From: Desulfuromonas sp964536375 | GTDB taxonomy: Bacteria > Desulfobacterota > Desulfuromonadia > Desulfuromonadales > Desulfuromonadaceae | Direction of reading: 5' to 3' | DNA: 40,429 nt | Assembly: GCA_964536375.1 (NCBI GenBank) | Contig: CAZHXF010000025.1 | Location: forward strand, 1 to 40,429 | Shown here: positions 7,879-16,899 of the stretch, one piece after another | How positions within the stretch are numbered: position 1 is the first letter of the stretch | Layout of the letters: every line of letters starts with the position of its first letter | Made by a program: the position numbers and the translations under genes | Notes under the pieces: model-generated | Seen by the model: the letters and a program-made list of their open reading frames with translations, nothing else | Databases searched by the model: none | Told to the model about the DNA's origin: nothing

Positions 7879-10065
7879 CTAAAACTTGCCGAAATCGTCA
7901 TCGTCCAAGCTGATGCTGGGAGTATTGGTAGTGTTTTGTCCGCCCCAATTGTCAGCAATGTTATTACTGGTGCTTGATGCGGTCAGTTTAGGTTGATTAA
8001 AACTTGCCGTTTTCTGGCTCTGCTTAAAGGTTTTTATTGTGCTGTGGCCGTTAGTTGAACCATGGCGCAATTGAAAGCGGTGTAGCAGTTGTTGCAGAAT
8101 GTTTGCTTGGCTGCGCAGCTCTTCTGCGGCAGCAGCAGTTTGTTCAGCTACTGCAGTATTTTGTTGGGTAACATCGTCAATCTGCGATACTCCAATTGAT
8201 ATCTGAGAAATACCCTGTGCTTGAGCGTTGCTGGCTGTGGCAATTTCTGCTGCCAAAGTAGATGCTTTGGCTACACTGTCAACAATTTTATCCAAAGAAT
8301 CGGCGGTGCTCTGCGCGATTTGTGAGCCGGCTGTCGCCTTGGCTACTGAACTTTCAATTAATTCTGCGGTCTCTTGTGCTGCCTTGGCACTACGCGCAGC
8401 CAGGTTACGCACCTCCTCAGCTACTACTGCAAAGCCTTTGCCATGTTGACCGGCACGTGCCGCCTCTACCGCAGCGTTTAGGGCTAGCAGATTGGTTTGA
8501 AAGGCAATCTCATCTATTACTTTGATTATTTTGGAGATGCTGTGGCTGGATGCGGTAATATCTACCATGGCAGCATTAAGCTGTTGCATCTTTTCGTTGC
8601 CTTGCTGGGCATCTTTTTGTACTTGGATATTCATTTTACTTGCCTCATTGGCATCGTCAGCGTTGCGCCGTGTTTGATCGGATACCTCTAGCAGAGAACT
8701 ATTTATCTCTTCCAAGGCGCTTGCTTGTTCGGTAGCACCCTGTGACAGTGCCTGGCTGGAATCAGATACCTGATTGGAGCCAGAATCTATTTGTTGTCCG
8801 GCTAACTGTACCTCAGATATGACGCTGTTAAGATCTTCTCCCAGTTTCTTCAAGGCGTTTCGTAACATGTCCTGATCATCGTGGGGTGTTACAGCGAAAT
8901 TAAGGTTGCCGGCGGCCAGTGATGTCAGGGGTTGAACTACCTCAGCTTGTAAACTGTCGGCAAATCTGTCCATGGTCGCAGACAGTTGCCCTATTTCATC
9001 TTGACGATCAAGATTGAGACGTTGAGTAAGGTGGCCGTGTTCCATTGCATCTATCATTGCTACGGTTTGTTTAAGTGGTGAGGCAATGGCGCGAGAGATA
9101 CGTATCGCAAACAGCAGGCCAAAAATAACGGCGACCAAGTTTACCGCTAACAAGATTTTTTCTGCCGCTGATTTGTTGTTGTGGCTATTTTGTTGGATAA
9201 TCGCTACTGCTGCTACACATGCTTGTTTCGCTTTGTCTGCAGCAAGCTCCATAGATTGGCTAAGGAGTTGTTGCTCTGCCATTTGATGGGCATGCCGTTC
9301 AAAGCTGGCTTGGTACTCTTTTATTGTTCCGGCAGCTTTGCTGACTCTGTTTATGATCCCATCGTCGTCCAATGTGTCTTCAAGCTCATTACAGGTATCA
9401 AGCATTTGTTTGATACTTTTACGAGCTAGTTCCAGATATTTATCGTCGCGGGAAATTATATGCTCTTTTTCAAACTTACGGGCGTTGAGAAATAGCAAAT
9501 TAATGTTTTGGGTGAAGGACAATTGCTGAATTATGTCAGTGATGGCTTCTGCATAATCTTCGGTGTCTTCGTATTTAGTGCGTGAGGCGATAACTTGGTC
9601 CAACATTTTTTCAAGTGATTCTTGCAAACCTATTATTTCACTAAAGGCGGTATTGGAGCTGCTTTTCATCTCTTCCATGCTGTTTTGGCGTTCGTCGCTG
9701 ATCTCAGTATAACGCTTAAAAGCTGTAGAATATGCACTGGCATGTTGGTCGATTTCGCTTATTCGTGCAATGTCAGCCGGCTCATCTAGTTGGTTGGTCA
9801 GGCGTTGTGCAAGTTGTTGCAGTTGCTGCAATTCGTTTTGTAACTCTGATACTGTATTTCTTTGGGCTTCTATGGTGTATTCTTTTTCATGGATTTGAGC
9901 CTGTAGGGAGTGACCAAGAATATCGTTCACAGTTTGCAGTTGTTGCATGCTGCTGCTGATATTATTCATGCCCGATTTGCCAATTGCACCAACTATAATA
10001 GTCAGTATCAACAAACACAAAAATGACAGAAATAGTTTTTTGCCTATTTTCATAGATTTAAACAT
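7879..10065 (-). CDS. Methyl-accepting chemotaxis protein
   Basis: Membrane chemoreceptor of 728 residues. TM1 is about 10-28 (LFLSFLCLLILTIIVGAIG), a long all-helical periplasmic domain spans about 30-300 (helical-bundle type, rich in Gln/Glu, consistent with a HBM/four-helix sensor), TM2 is about 303-325, a HAMP domain follows, and the signalling domain has the conserved hairpin tip IDEIAFQTNLLALNAAVEAA (517-536) that binds CheA/CheW. Downstream EEV and Q/E-rich segments are the likely methylation helices. The tail ends DDDDFGKF after a Ser/Thr/Asn-rich linker (about 668-720), reminiscent of the C-terminal tether peptides that recruit CheR/CheB in other receptors. The ligand cannot be told. 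GAGAGAG precedes the ATG. No other che genes are in the window. Confidence 0.95.
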   Translation of the reverse strand: MFKSMKIGKKLFLSFLCLLILTIIVGAIGKSGMNNISSSMQQLQTVNDILGHSLQAQIHEKEYTIEAQRNTVSELQNELQQLQQLAQRLTNQLDEPADIARISEIDQHASAYSTAFKRYTEISDERQNSMEEMKSSSNTAFSEIIGLQESLEKMLDQVIASRTKYEDTEDYAEAITDIIQQLSFTQNINLLFLNARKFEKEHIISRDDKYLELARKSIKQMLDTCNELEDTLDDDGIINRVSKAAGTIKEYQASFERHAHQMAEQQLLSQSMELAADKAKQACVAAVAIIQQNSHNNKSAAEKILLAVNLVAVIFGLLFAIRISRAIASPLKQTVAMIDAMEHGHLTQRLNLDRQDEIGQLSATMDRFADSLQAEVVQPLTSLAAGNLNFAVTPHDDQDMLRNALKKLGEDLNSVISEVQLAGQQIDSGSNQVSDSSQALSQGATEQASALEEINSSLLEVSDQTRRNADDANEASKMNIQVQKDAQQGNEKMQQLNAAMVDITASSHSISKIIKVIDEIAFQTNLLALNAAVEAARAGQHGKGFAVVAEEVRNLAARSAKAAQETAELIESSVAKATAGSQIAQSTADSLDKIVDSVAKASTLAAEIATASNAQAQGISQISIGVSQIDDVTQQNTAVAEQTAAAAEELRSQANILQQLLHRFQLRHGSTNGHSTIKTFKQSQKTASFNQPKLTASSTSNNIADNWGGQNTTNTPSISLDDDDFGKF

Positions 10066-10180
10066 AAGCTCTCTCTTTCCTTGTTCTGTTTATTGGTTTT
10101 ATTTACTAATTAAGCATATTTTAATTAAGTTATCGTTGGTGTAAATAAACTATATGGCGCCGGATGTGGTGTTGAAACAG

Positions 10181-10209
10181 TTGACCATGACTGGCGGTTG
10201 CGCTATTTT
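10181..10209 (+). promoter_or_regulatory. Possible prfC promoter
   Basis: TTGACC (10181-10186) and TATTTT (10204-10209) are separated by 17 bases, about 100 bases upstream of prfC. The match is reasonable but not near-consensus, and the region is also A/T-rich by chance. Confidence 0.4.
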
Positions 10210-10307
10210 GCCCGCAACACGTAGCAGTTAATGGTAATATTAACCCCATGCTGTCACACTGCGGCTATGATGTTTAGTCGTTCACAATTTAGGATTGTAT
10301 AAAAACC

Positions 10308-11894
10308 ATGCAAAAATATTACCAAAACGAGGTGGATAAGCGGCGTACCTTCGGGATTATTAGCCATCCCGATGCCGGAAAGACGACCTTAACCGAAAAA
10401 TTGTTGCTCTACGGTGGTGCTATTCAGATGGCCGGGGCAGTGAAAGCGCGCAAATCCACGCGCCATGCCACTAGTGACTGGATGGCGATGGAGCAGGAGC
10501 GCGGTATCTCGGTTACCTCTTCAGTGATGAAATTTAATTATCACAATTACGAGATTAACTTGTTGGATACCCCTGGTCACCAGGATTTTTCTGAAGACAC
10601 TTACCGTGTTTTAACTGCAGTTGACAGCGCTTTGATGGTGATTGACAGTGCTAAAGGGGTGGAAACGCAAACGCGGAAACTGATGGAAGTGTGTCGTATG
10701 CGCAATACGCCGATCATCACTTTTGTTAACAAGTTAGATCGCGAAGGTCTTGCCCCATTGGATATCTTGTCCGATATTGAGGAAACCCTACAGATTGAGT
10801 GCACTCCGCTGAGCTGGCCTATTGGGATGGGGAAGCGGTTTAAAGGGACATATAATCTGTTTAAAAAACAGTTGCATCTGTTTTCTGCTTCCAGCAATGA
10901 GCGCATAAGCTCAGGGATAATTATCGAAGATTTAAACGATCCACGCCTCGATGAACTGCTGGGGGATCAAGCTGATGAATTACGTGAAGATATCGAATTG
11001 TTGGAGGGGGCAGCTAATCCTTTTAACCTTGAAGACTATTTGCGCGGTAACCAGACACCAGTTTTCTTCGGTAGTGCGGTGAACAATTTCGGGGTGCAGG
11101 AGATGCTGGATGCCTTCGTCGAACTGGCACCATCACCGGTAGTGCGCCAAACTACTACCCGCAAAGTTTCCCCCTACGAGGAGGAATTCAGCGGTTTTGT
11201 GTTTAAGATTCAGGCCAATATGGATCCGGCGCATCGGGATCGCATCGCCTTTATGCGTATCTGTTCCGGTCACTTTGAACGCGGCATGAAGATGCGTCAT
11301 CACCGTATCGGTAAAGAAATTACGGTGTCTAACGCTACCATTTTTATGGCTCAGGATCGTAGCCATGTCGAGGATGCCTATGCTGGTGATATTATCGGAG
11401 TCCACAACCACGGCACTATAAAAATCGGGGATACTTTTACCGCTAAAGAGGTGTTGAAGTTTGTTGGTATCCCCAGTTTTGCGCCAGAAAATTTCCGCCG
11501 CGTGCGCTTGAAAAATCCGTTAAAAACAAAACAGCTGGATAAAGGGCTGAAGCAATTAGCGGAAGAGGGTGCGGTGCAGTTGTTTCGTCCCTTGAGTGGC
11601 AGTGACTATATTCTGGGTGCGGTCGGAGTGCTGCAATTTGATGTAATTATGTCGCGCCTGCGTGCCGAGTACAGTGTTGATGCAGTTTATGAATCGGTAG
11701 AATACGCTACGGCACGCTGGATCGCTGGTGCAGATAAAAAGAATCTGGAAGAGTTCGAAAAGAAAAACCGTGCAAATTTGTCCCACGACGCTGAAGGGAA
11801 TTTGACCTACTTGGCATCGAGTGAGTGGCGCTTACAACATACCATAGAGCAGTGGCCGGACATTGTTTTTAATAAAACTCGTGAACACTGCTGA
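10308..11894 (+). CDS. prfC: Peptide chain release factor 3
   Basis: Ribosomal GTPase that recycles RF1/RF2 after peptide release. At 528 residues it has the usual RF3 length. The G-domain shows the P-loop SHPDAGKTTL (about 20-29), the effector region with DWMAMEQERGISVTSS, DTPGHQDF (G3) and NKLDRE (G4), followed by the beta-barrel domain II and the RF3 C-terminal domain (GAVGVLQFDVI). The Shine-Dalgarno site is weak. pepA begins 14 bases after the stop codon, so the two are probably co-transcribed. Confidence 0.97.
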   Translation: MQKYYQNEVDKRRTFGIISHPDAGKTTLTEKLLLYGGAIQMAGAVKARKSTRHATSDWMAMEQERGISVTSSVMKFNYHNYEINLLDTPGHQDFSEDTYRVLTAVDSALMVIDSAKGVETQTRKLMEVCRMRNTPIITFVNKLDREGLAPLDILSDIEETLQIECTPLSWPIGMGKRFKGTYNLFKKQLHLFSASSNERISSGIIIEDLNDPRLDELLGDQADELREDIELLEGAANPFNLEDYLRGNQTPVFFGSAVNNFGVQEMLDAFVELAPSPVVRQTTTRKVSPYEEEFSGFVFKIQANMDPAHRDRIAFMRICSGHFERGMKMRHHRIGKEITVSNATIFMAQDRSHVEDAYAGDIIGVHNHGTIKIGDTFTAKEVLKFVGIPSFAPENFRRVRLKNPLKTKQLDKGLKQLAEEGAVQLFRPLSGSDYILGAVGVLQFDVIMSRLRAEYSVDAVYESVEYATARWIAGADKKNLEEFEKKNRANLSHDAEGNLTYLASSEWRLQHTIEQWPDIVFNKTREHC

Positions 11895-11908
11895 TAAGGA
11901 TTGGAAAT

Positions 11909-13414
11909 ATGAGCATGGAAATAGTTTATCCCTGTAGTGCCACGGTAAAACAGGACGTAGCTTGTCGGATAATTATGGTCAGTGCGCAACAGTGGCCCAA
12001 TTTAGTGCACAGCTTGTCACCATGGTCAGAGGGTGGGATTCTGCAAAGTGTTGCTGATGAAGGTGAATTTAGCGGCAAAACTGAGCAGACACTTTTGCTC
12101 CACGCAAACGCCAAGCCGTCGCGCCTGATGCTAGTTGGGCTGGGGGATGAGACCAAGATAACCAGTCGCGTATACCGTACTGCCGCATCATTAGCCGTGC
12201 AGCAGCTACGTCAGTGCCACTTATCCAGCTGGGTGTTTGATCTGCATCTGTGCTGTGCTGACACTGTTGTCGATGTTGCTGATTGCTTGTTTGATGGCGC
12301 TTTGCTCGAATTATATCGCTTTGAACGTTACAAGAGTCCAGGTGCTGACGGTAAAGACGCTCGGCTGAGCGACGCTGACGTGATCTGCTGTGCTTTTGGC
12401 GCTATTGCTGTCGATTCATTGGCGGCGGTGCAACAGCGCCTAACTCAGCGTAAAATTATCAGCGCCGGGGTGTGTTTGGCACGTGATCTGGTTAACGAAC
12501 CGGGCAACGTCAAGACCCCGTCTTATTTAGCTCAGATCGCTTGGCAACTGGCTGAGGAACACCATCTTAAATGCACGCTGCTTGGACCTGCCGAGTTGGA
12601 GCGCCAGGGTTTCGGAGCTTTGCTTGCGGTAGCTAAAGGAAGTATCTGCGAACCGCGCCTGATTGCTTTGGAATACACGGGTGCTGGTGATGCCAGTGCG
12701 CCCATCGCTCTGGTTGGGAAAGGTGTCACCTTTGATAGTGGTGGTATCTCTTTGAAGCCGGGCGAAGGGATGGACCAGATGAAGATGGATATGGCTGGTG
12801 GGGCAGCGGTGCTGGCCACCATGGGCATTATCGCGCAACTACAGTTGCCGGTTAACGTGATCGGGGTGGTGCCAGCAGTAGAAAATATGCCATCAGATCG
12901 TGCCACGCGCCCAGGCGATATTGTTACTTCATTGTCCGGGCAAACCATCGAAATTCTCAATACTGATGCCGAAGGTCGCCTGATTCTGGCGGATGCTATA
13001 GCTTGGGTAGGGAAGAAAAACCCGGCTATGATCATTGATTTAGCTACCCTGACTGGTGCCTGTATTATGGCACTGGGTCACCATGCCAGTGCGGTGCTTG
13101 GCAATGATGATGAGCTGGTGCAAGGGTTGCGTCAGGCGGGAGAGAAGGTCGGCGAGCGCTTGTGGCAATTGCCACTCTTTGAAGAGTACGCTGACCAGCT
13201 CAAGAGCCAAGTAGCGGATATGAAAAATATCGGCGGGCGACCGGCAGGTACTATTACTGCGGCGGCGTTTTTGCAAAAATTTGTCGCTGAAATTCCCTGG
13301 GCGCACCTAGATATAGCTGGCACCGCTTGGGAAGAAAAAGGCAAGCCGGGACAACCGAGCGGAGGAACCGGTTTTGGTGTTCGCCTGCTGGTGGAATATT
13401 TACAGAGCAGGTAG
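11909..13414 (+). CDS. pepA: Leucyl aminopeptidase (M17)
   Basis: Cytosolic M17 aminopeptidase using two metal ions. The 501 residues comprise an N-terminal macro-like domain (about 1-165) and the catalytic domain. The metal and catalytic residues are visible in GKGVTFDSGGISLKPG (Lys and Asp) and in MKMDMAGGAAV, and the family signature NTDAEGRLILADA (Asp, Glu, Arg) is complete. AAGGA at 11896-11900 sets the start. It is the second gene of an operon with prfC. In some bacteria PepA also binds DNA as an architectural factor (Xer, carAB); that cannot be inferred here. Confidence 0.96.
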   Translation: MSMEIVYPCSATVKQDVACRIIMVSAQQWPNLVHSLSPWSEGGILQSVADEGEFSGKTEQTLLLHANAKPSRLMLVGLGDETKITSRVYRTAASLAVQQLRQCHLSSWVFDLHLCCADTVVDVADCLFDGALLELYRFERYKSPGADGKDARLSDADVICCAFGAIAVDSLAAVQQRLTQRKIISAGVCLARDLVNEPGNVKTPSYLAQIAWQLAEEHHLKCTLLGPAELERQGFGALLAVAKGSICEPRLIALEYTGAGDASAPIALVGKGVTFDSGGISLKPGEGMDQMKMDMAGGAAVLATMGIIAQLQLPVNVIGVVPAVENMPSDRATRPGDIVTSLSGQTIEILNTDAEGRLILADAIAWVGKKNPAMIIDLATLTGACIMALGHHASAVLGNDDELVQGLRQAGEKVGERLWQLPLFEEYADQLKSQVADMKNIGGRPAGTITAAAFLQKFVAEIPWAHLDIAGTAWEEKGKPGQPSGGTGFGVRLLVEYLQSR

Positions 13415-13446
13415 CAATTCAGCACGGATCAGGGGGGTATTTTGAG

Positions 13447-13474
13447 GTAGAGACGTTGCATGCAACGTCTCTAC
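13447..13474. repeat. Perfect 28-bp palindrome between pepA and def
   Basis: GTAGAGACGTTGCA is followed directly by its exact reverse complement, giving a 28-bp inverted repeat with no spacer, in the gap between two convergent genes. No T tract follows either strand. Palindromes with this GTAGAGACGTTGCATGCAAC core are known as dispersed intergenic repeats in several unrelated bacteria. It could form a cruciform or a hairpin that serves as a bidirectional transcript end. Confidence 0.85.
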
Positions 13475-13523
13475 ACCTGTTGCGCTACCATATCGCTGAA
13501 TAGTAAACATATAACCGGAACGG

Positions 13524-14021
13524 TTATTTACGTTTAAAAATATCCGTTCCGGGGTTGCTTACTCTGTCTATAAACAGTAACCCATCAAGGTGGTCGAGTT
13601 CGTGCTGAATGGCCACAGCCTCGAAGCCCTTGCAGCGCACCACCTGATCGTGTCCTTCATTGTCGGTAAAATGTACTACAATCTCACGCGCTCGTTCGAC
13701 ATTTCCGGTATAATCTGGCACGCTCATGCAACCTTCACGCATGGTTTTGCTGCCGCTAGATTCAATAATCTCTGGGTTGATCAACACCATTAATTCGTGG
13801 TTGTGTTTTTTGCCTAACTTATGGTTGGACACATCTACCACGGCTACGCGCAGGCATATGCCAATCTGTGGTGCGGCTATGCCTACAGAGTGACCAGATT
13901 CATACATGGTGTCGATGAGATCGGTGACTAAATTAGTGGTTATTTCGCTGGTGATATTTGCCGGATCGCACAGCTGTTTGAGGCGAGGATCTGGATAGAC
14001 GACAATTTCCTGTACTGCCAT
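13524..14021 (-). CDS. def: Peptide deformylase
   Basis: Metalloenzyme that removes the formyl group from nascent proteins. All three family motifs are present: GIAAPQIG (about 47-54), EGCMS (about 96-100, cysteine metal ligand) and QHELDHLDG (about 138-146, HExxH metal site). The length of 165 is typical. It lies four bases downstream of the ACT-domain gene in the same direction, so the two are probably one transcript; the pairing with a formyltransferase gene (fmt) seen elsewhere is absent in this window. Confidence 0.97.
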   Translation of the reverse strand: MAVQEIVVYPDPRLKQLCDPANITSEITTNLVTDLIDTMYESGHSVGIAAPQIGICLRVAVVDVSNHKLGKKHNHELMVLINPEIIESSGSKTMREGCMSVPDYTGNVERAREIVVHFTDNEGHDQVVRCKGFEAVAIQHELDHLDGLLFIDRVSNPGTDIFKRK

Positions 14022-14025
14022 AACT

Positions 14026-14565
14026 TTATAGCTCCACCGGGGTCACGGTACGCACTGAGATATCGACCTGTAACTGTTGTTTGAGCGTGTCCATTAATGC
14101 TTTCAGACTTGTAACTGTTAAATCTGCGGGCAATACGGTTTCACATATCATCACATATACTGGGCGTTCAGCGGTTCCGATCAGCTTGGTATTCAGGTCG
14201 ACAATATTGATATTGTTGTCGCTGAGCACTTTGGCTACCTGATAGACAATGCCAGGTTTGTCGGAGCCATACACCGAGATCATGCACAGCTCTCCGGGCA
14301 GGTCAGGGCGCTGTTCACCGCCAGGTTTCAGGGCACGGACAAAAACTGATAGCCCCTGCTCCTCAAGGGTACTGAACTCCTTGGTGAGTTGAGCGGCATC
14401 GGTTATCTGGGGATGAGACAAGATGAGGATCATAGCAAATTGACCACCGAGGATGTTGTTGCTCGAATCGGCAACGTTGCAGCCCAGCTTATAGATGATT
14501 TCGGCAGTGTCGGAAACAATGCCGGGGCGGTCACGACCAATAATAGTTAGGGCAAAGTGCTGCAT
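14026..14565 (-). CDS. Tandem ACT-domain protein, GcvR-like
   Basis: A 179-residue cytoplasmic protein made of two ACT ligand-binding domains, about 1-80 (FALTIIGRDRPGIVSDTAE) and 90-175 (CMISVYGSDKPGIVYQVAK). Both keep the DxPGI turn that contacts amino-acid ligands. The architecture is that of GcvR, which controls the glycine cleavage regulator GcvA, but no gcv gene is nearby, so the target is unknown. ATG 14565 is preferred because GGAGGAG lies just in front; the frame extends 20 codons further without a site. Likely co-transcribed with def. Confidence 0.85.
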   Translation of the reverse strand: MQHFALTIIGRDRPGIVSDTAEIIYKLGCNVADSSNNILGGQFAMILILSHPQITDAAQLTKEFSTLEEQGLSVFVRALKPGGEQRPDLPGELCMISVYGSDKPGIVYQVAKVLSDNNINIVDLNTKLIGTAERPVYVMICETVLPADLTVTSLKALMDTLKQQLQVDISVRTVTPVEL

Positions 14566-14784
14566 TAAGCTCCTCCAGGATTTATAAGTGTGCATGAGAG
14601 TCAGCGTTGTCTGGCAATATATCACGCTATGCAGTGCGAGACCAAGCTGAGAGTGGCAGTATTTGTTTAGTGCGCAGCTATTCGCTGGTATGACTCAGAT
14701 TGTAATCGAGGAGGTGCTTTGTTACTATGCGACGGCAATGAGGGATATTTTGCTGGATTGGCGCTATGAAACAGGTGTTTTTAA

Positions 14785-15282
14785 ATGAGATTAGTTTTAT
14801 TACGTGCGGCATTGGTTGCCGTGCTGGCAGTGGTCAGCGGTTTAATTATCAATAGTGGTCAACTGAATGCGTTGCTGCATCAGGTTGCCGTTCAGGACGC
14901 GGCAGACTATGCGCCCCGCCCGGTGGAGTTGCCCTTTGTGCGCACCTGGCAGCGGGCAGGAAAATTAATCGTCGATGCCCGTGCCCTTGACAGTTACACT
15001 GAGGGGCATATTGCTGGTGCTTATTCTGCTCCGGTTGGAGATCAACAGCGGCTACAGGCGCTTGTTGATTGCTGCGTGCAGCGCGCTGAAGTGCTGGTGT
15101 ACTGCAGCTCCATAACTTGTTCTGATTCATTTGCGGTGGGTGAACTATTGTTTGTCGCTGGATTTAAGCAGGTGTATCTGTATGAAGCTGGTTTTGCCGA
15201 TTGGCTGCAGCAGCAACAACTTTGGGCGTCCGGTTCATTGAGTCAGGTTGATAGTGTCCAGTCAGGTGGGGGAGAGCATTGA
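14785..15282 (+). CDS. Membrane-anchored rhodanese-like protein
   Basis: A 165-residue protein with an N-terminal hydrophobic segment (about 3-21, LVLLRAALVAVLAVVSGLI) that is a signal anchor or signal peptide, and a single rhodanese fold from about 50 to 155. The typical LIVDARALDSYTEGHIAGA opens the domain. The active-site loop reads CSSITCSDS, so the catalytic cysteine is present (first Cys of the loop) with a second cysteine five positions on. Rhodaneses transfer sulfane sulphur; this one probably faces the periplasm. Its stop overlaps the start of the MauE-like gene (TGATG), and the two with the following KamA-like gene form one operon. Confidence 0.85.
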   Translation: MRLVLLRAALVAVLAVVSGLIINSGQLNALLHQVAVQDAADYAPRPVELPFVRTWQRAGKLIVDARALDSYTEGHIAGAYSAPVGDQQRLQALVDCCVQRAEVLVYCSSITCSDSFAVGELLFVAGFKQVYLYEAGFADWLQQQQLWASGSLSQVDSVQSGGGEH

Positions 15283-15716
15283 TGCAGCACTATGTGATAA
15301 TGGGTCTTCGCTGGTTGCTGGGTGCTATTTTCCTTTATGCCGGCATAACCAAAGCGCTGGATGTCGCTGTCTTTGCAACGGCCATCGGTCGTTATGCTAT
15401 GTTGCCGGAATTGGGCAATATGTTGTTGGCTAGCACTCTGCCCTATCTGGAGATATCTACGGCGCTGCTGCTATTTTCCGGGCGCTGGTTGCGTCCAGCG
15501 GCGCTGTTGTCAGTGTTGATGTACAGCATGTTTTGTGTGGCACTGTTGACTGCGGCACTACGCGGTTTATCTATTGATTGTGGTTGTTTTGGTTCGGCAG
15601 CAGGGGCGTGGTCGTCGGTGGGGGTAGCGTTGCTGCGTAGCGTGTCCCTGTTAGGTTTGTCTGGCTACCTGTTTTTTGTACTGGCCGCACCAATGAAGAC
15701 TGAAGAGAGAAAATAA
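15282..15716 (+). CDS. MauE/DoxX-family membrane protein
   Basis: A 144-residue integral membrane protein with four hydrophobic helices (about 5-22, 48-66, 73-95 and 113-136). The motif DCGCFG at about 101-106 between helices is diagnostic of the MauE/methylamine-utilisation-type branch of the DoxX-like fold, where the cysteine pair is thought to exchange disulphides. Its start codon overlaps the stop of the rhodanese gene by one base. A joint role of these two in periplasmic thiol or sulphur chemistry is an inference from fold and overlap. Confidence 0.85.
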   Translation: MQHYVIMGLRWLLGAIFLYAGITKALDVAVFATAIGRYAMLPELGNMLLASTLPYLEISTALLLFSGRWLRPAALLSVLMYSMFCVALLTAALRGLSIDCGCFGSAAGAWSSVGVALLRSVSLLGLSGYLFFVLAAPMKTEERK

Positions 15717-15732
15717 GGGTGAGGGTGAATTG

Positions 15733-16773
15733 ATGGATGATTGGCAGCAACTGCATAGACATTCCCTGACTGATCCACACCAACTGGCGGAACAGTTTGG
15801 TCTTAAAGAAGCCGATCTGGTTCTGGTCGGTGCGCGCTATCCGCTGCGCATAACCACACATATCTTGCAACTGATAGCCAATGGTGGCGACCCGATAGCG
15901 CAGCAATTTATTCCCAGTCTGCGCGAGTTGACAACGGATAGCGCTCTGCACAGCGATCCCCTCAATGAAGAGGCGTTATCACCGGTGCCGCATCTGGTCC
16001 ATCGTTATCCCCAACGGGTGCTGTTGCTGGTTGCCGGTAGTTGTTTTAGCTACTGCCGTTTTTGCACCCGCAAGCGTAAAGTTGGTTGTCAGGATATGGT
16101 GATAACTTTTGGTGATGTAATAAAGGGGCTGGAATATATCGCCCAAAATTCGCAGGTGAATGAGGTTATTCTGTCTGGTGGTGATCCGCTAACCATGTCT
16201 GATGCCTTATTACGCGACATCTTGGAAAGGTTGCGCCGTATACCTCATGTTGAGGTGGTGCGTATTGGCAGTAGGGCTCCAGTGGTGTTGCCCGAGCGCA
16301 TTACTCCGGCATTGTGTGATTTGTTAAGCAGTTATCAGCCGCTATATTTTCTTACCCATTTTAATCATCCCGCCGAACTGTGTCCTGCCTCCATTGAGGC
16401 ATGTACAAGTTTGGTGCGTGCTGGGGTGCCAGTGGTCAATCAGACAGTTTTACTGCGCGGGATAAACGATGATGCGTCCATTCTCCATGAGTTGTTTCAT
16501 AAGCTGCACTGCTTGTGCATTCGCCCCTATTATTTGCACCAGATGGATTTGACCTGCGGAACCTCTCACTTTCGCACCCGTTTGGAAACCGGTATAGCAA
16601 TTATGGATAAACTACGCGGACCGCTGTCCGGTCTTGCCGTGCCAACATTTATTGTTGATCTACCCGGTGGGCATGGCAAAATACCGGTTACGCCAGCCTA
16701 TGTGCATAGTCTGGGCAAACAAGCTAAGTTACGTGCCGCTGACGGTACCCTGGTCGATTATCCGCAAGATTGA
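15733..16773 (+). CDS. KamA-family radical SAM aminomutase (paralogue 1)
   Basis: Radical SAM, PLP-dependent 2,3-aminomutase family. The [4Fe-4S] cysteines are in CFSYCRFC (Cys104, 108, 111), GGDPL follows at about 149, and the PLP lysine lies in GHGKIP (Lys316). Residues equivalent to the lysine-binding Asp293 and Asp330 of Clostridium KamA are kept (Asp272 in MDLT, Asp309 in VDLPGG). At 346 residues it lacks the C-terminal zinc segment of true KamA. It could be the EF-P beta-lysylating enzyme (EpmB/YjeK) or a free-lysine mutase; no efp or epmA gene is in the window. It starts 16 bases after the MauE-like gene, as the third gene of that operon. Confidence 0.88.
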   Translation: MDDWQQLHRHSLTDPHQLAEQFGLKEADLVLVGARYPLRITTHILQLIANGGDPIAQQFIPSLRELTTDSALHSDPLNEEALSPVPHLVHRYPQRVLLLVAGSCFSYCRFCTRKRKVGCQDMVITFGDVIKGLEYIAQNSQVNEVILSGGDPLTMSDALLRDILERLRRIPHVEVVRIGSRAPVVLPERITPALCDLLSSYQPLYFLTHFNHPAELCPASIEACTSLVRAGVPVVNQTVLLRGINDDASILHELFHKLHCLCIRPYYLHQMDLTCGTSHFRTRLETGIAIMDKLRGPLSGLAVPTFIVDLPGGHGKIPVTPAYVHSLGKQAKLRAADGTLVDYPQD

Positions 16774-16899
16774 TCACTTATGACTAGTGTTGTCCGTTGG
16801 TGGGAGAGGATATGCCAATATGATAGTGCCAGCTGGCGCAGTAGTGCTCTGCTCTGTGGTGGTTATATGTTGCTTTGTTAGTGCTTTCGTACGCTGGAG

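Noticed and set aside
15733..16773. Firm naming of KamA paralogue 1 as EpmB
   Set aside because: EF-P or EpmA genes are absent from the window, and its PLP-lysine segment is the KamA-type GGHGKIP rather than a clearly EpmB-like one.
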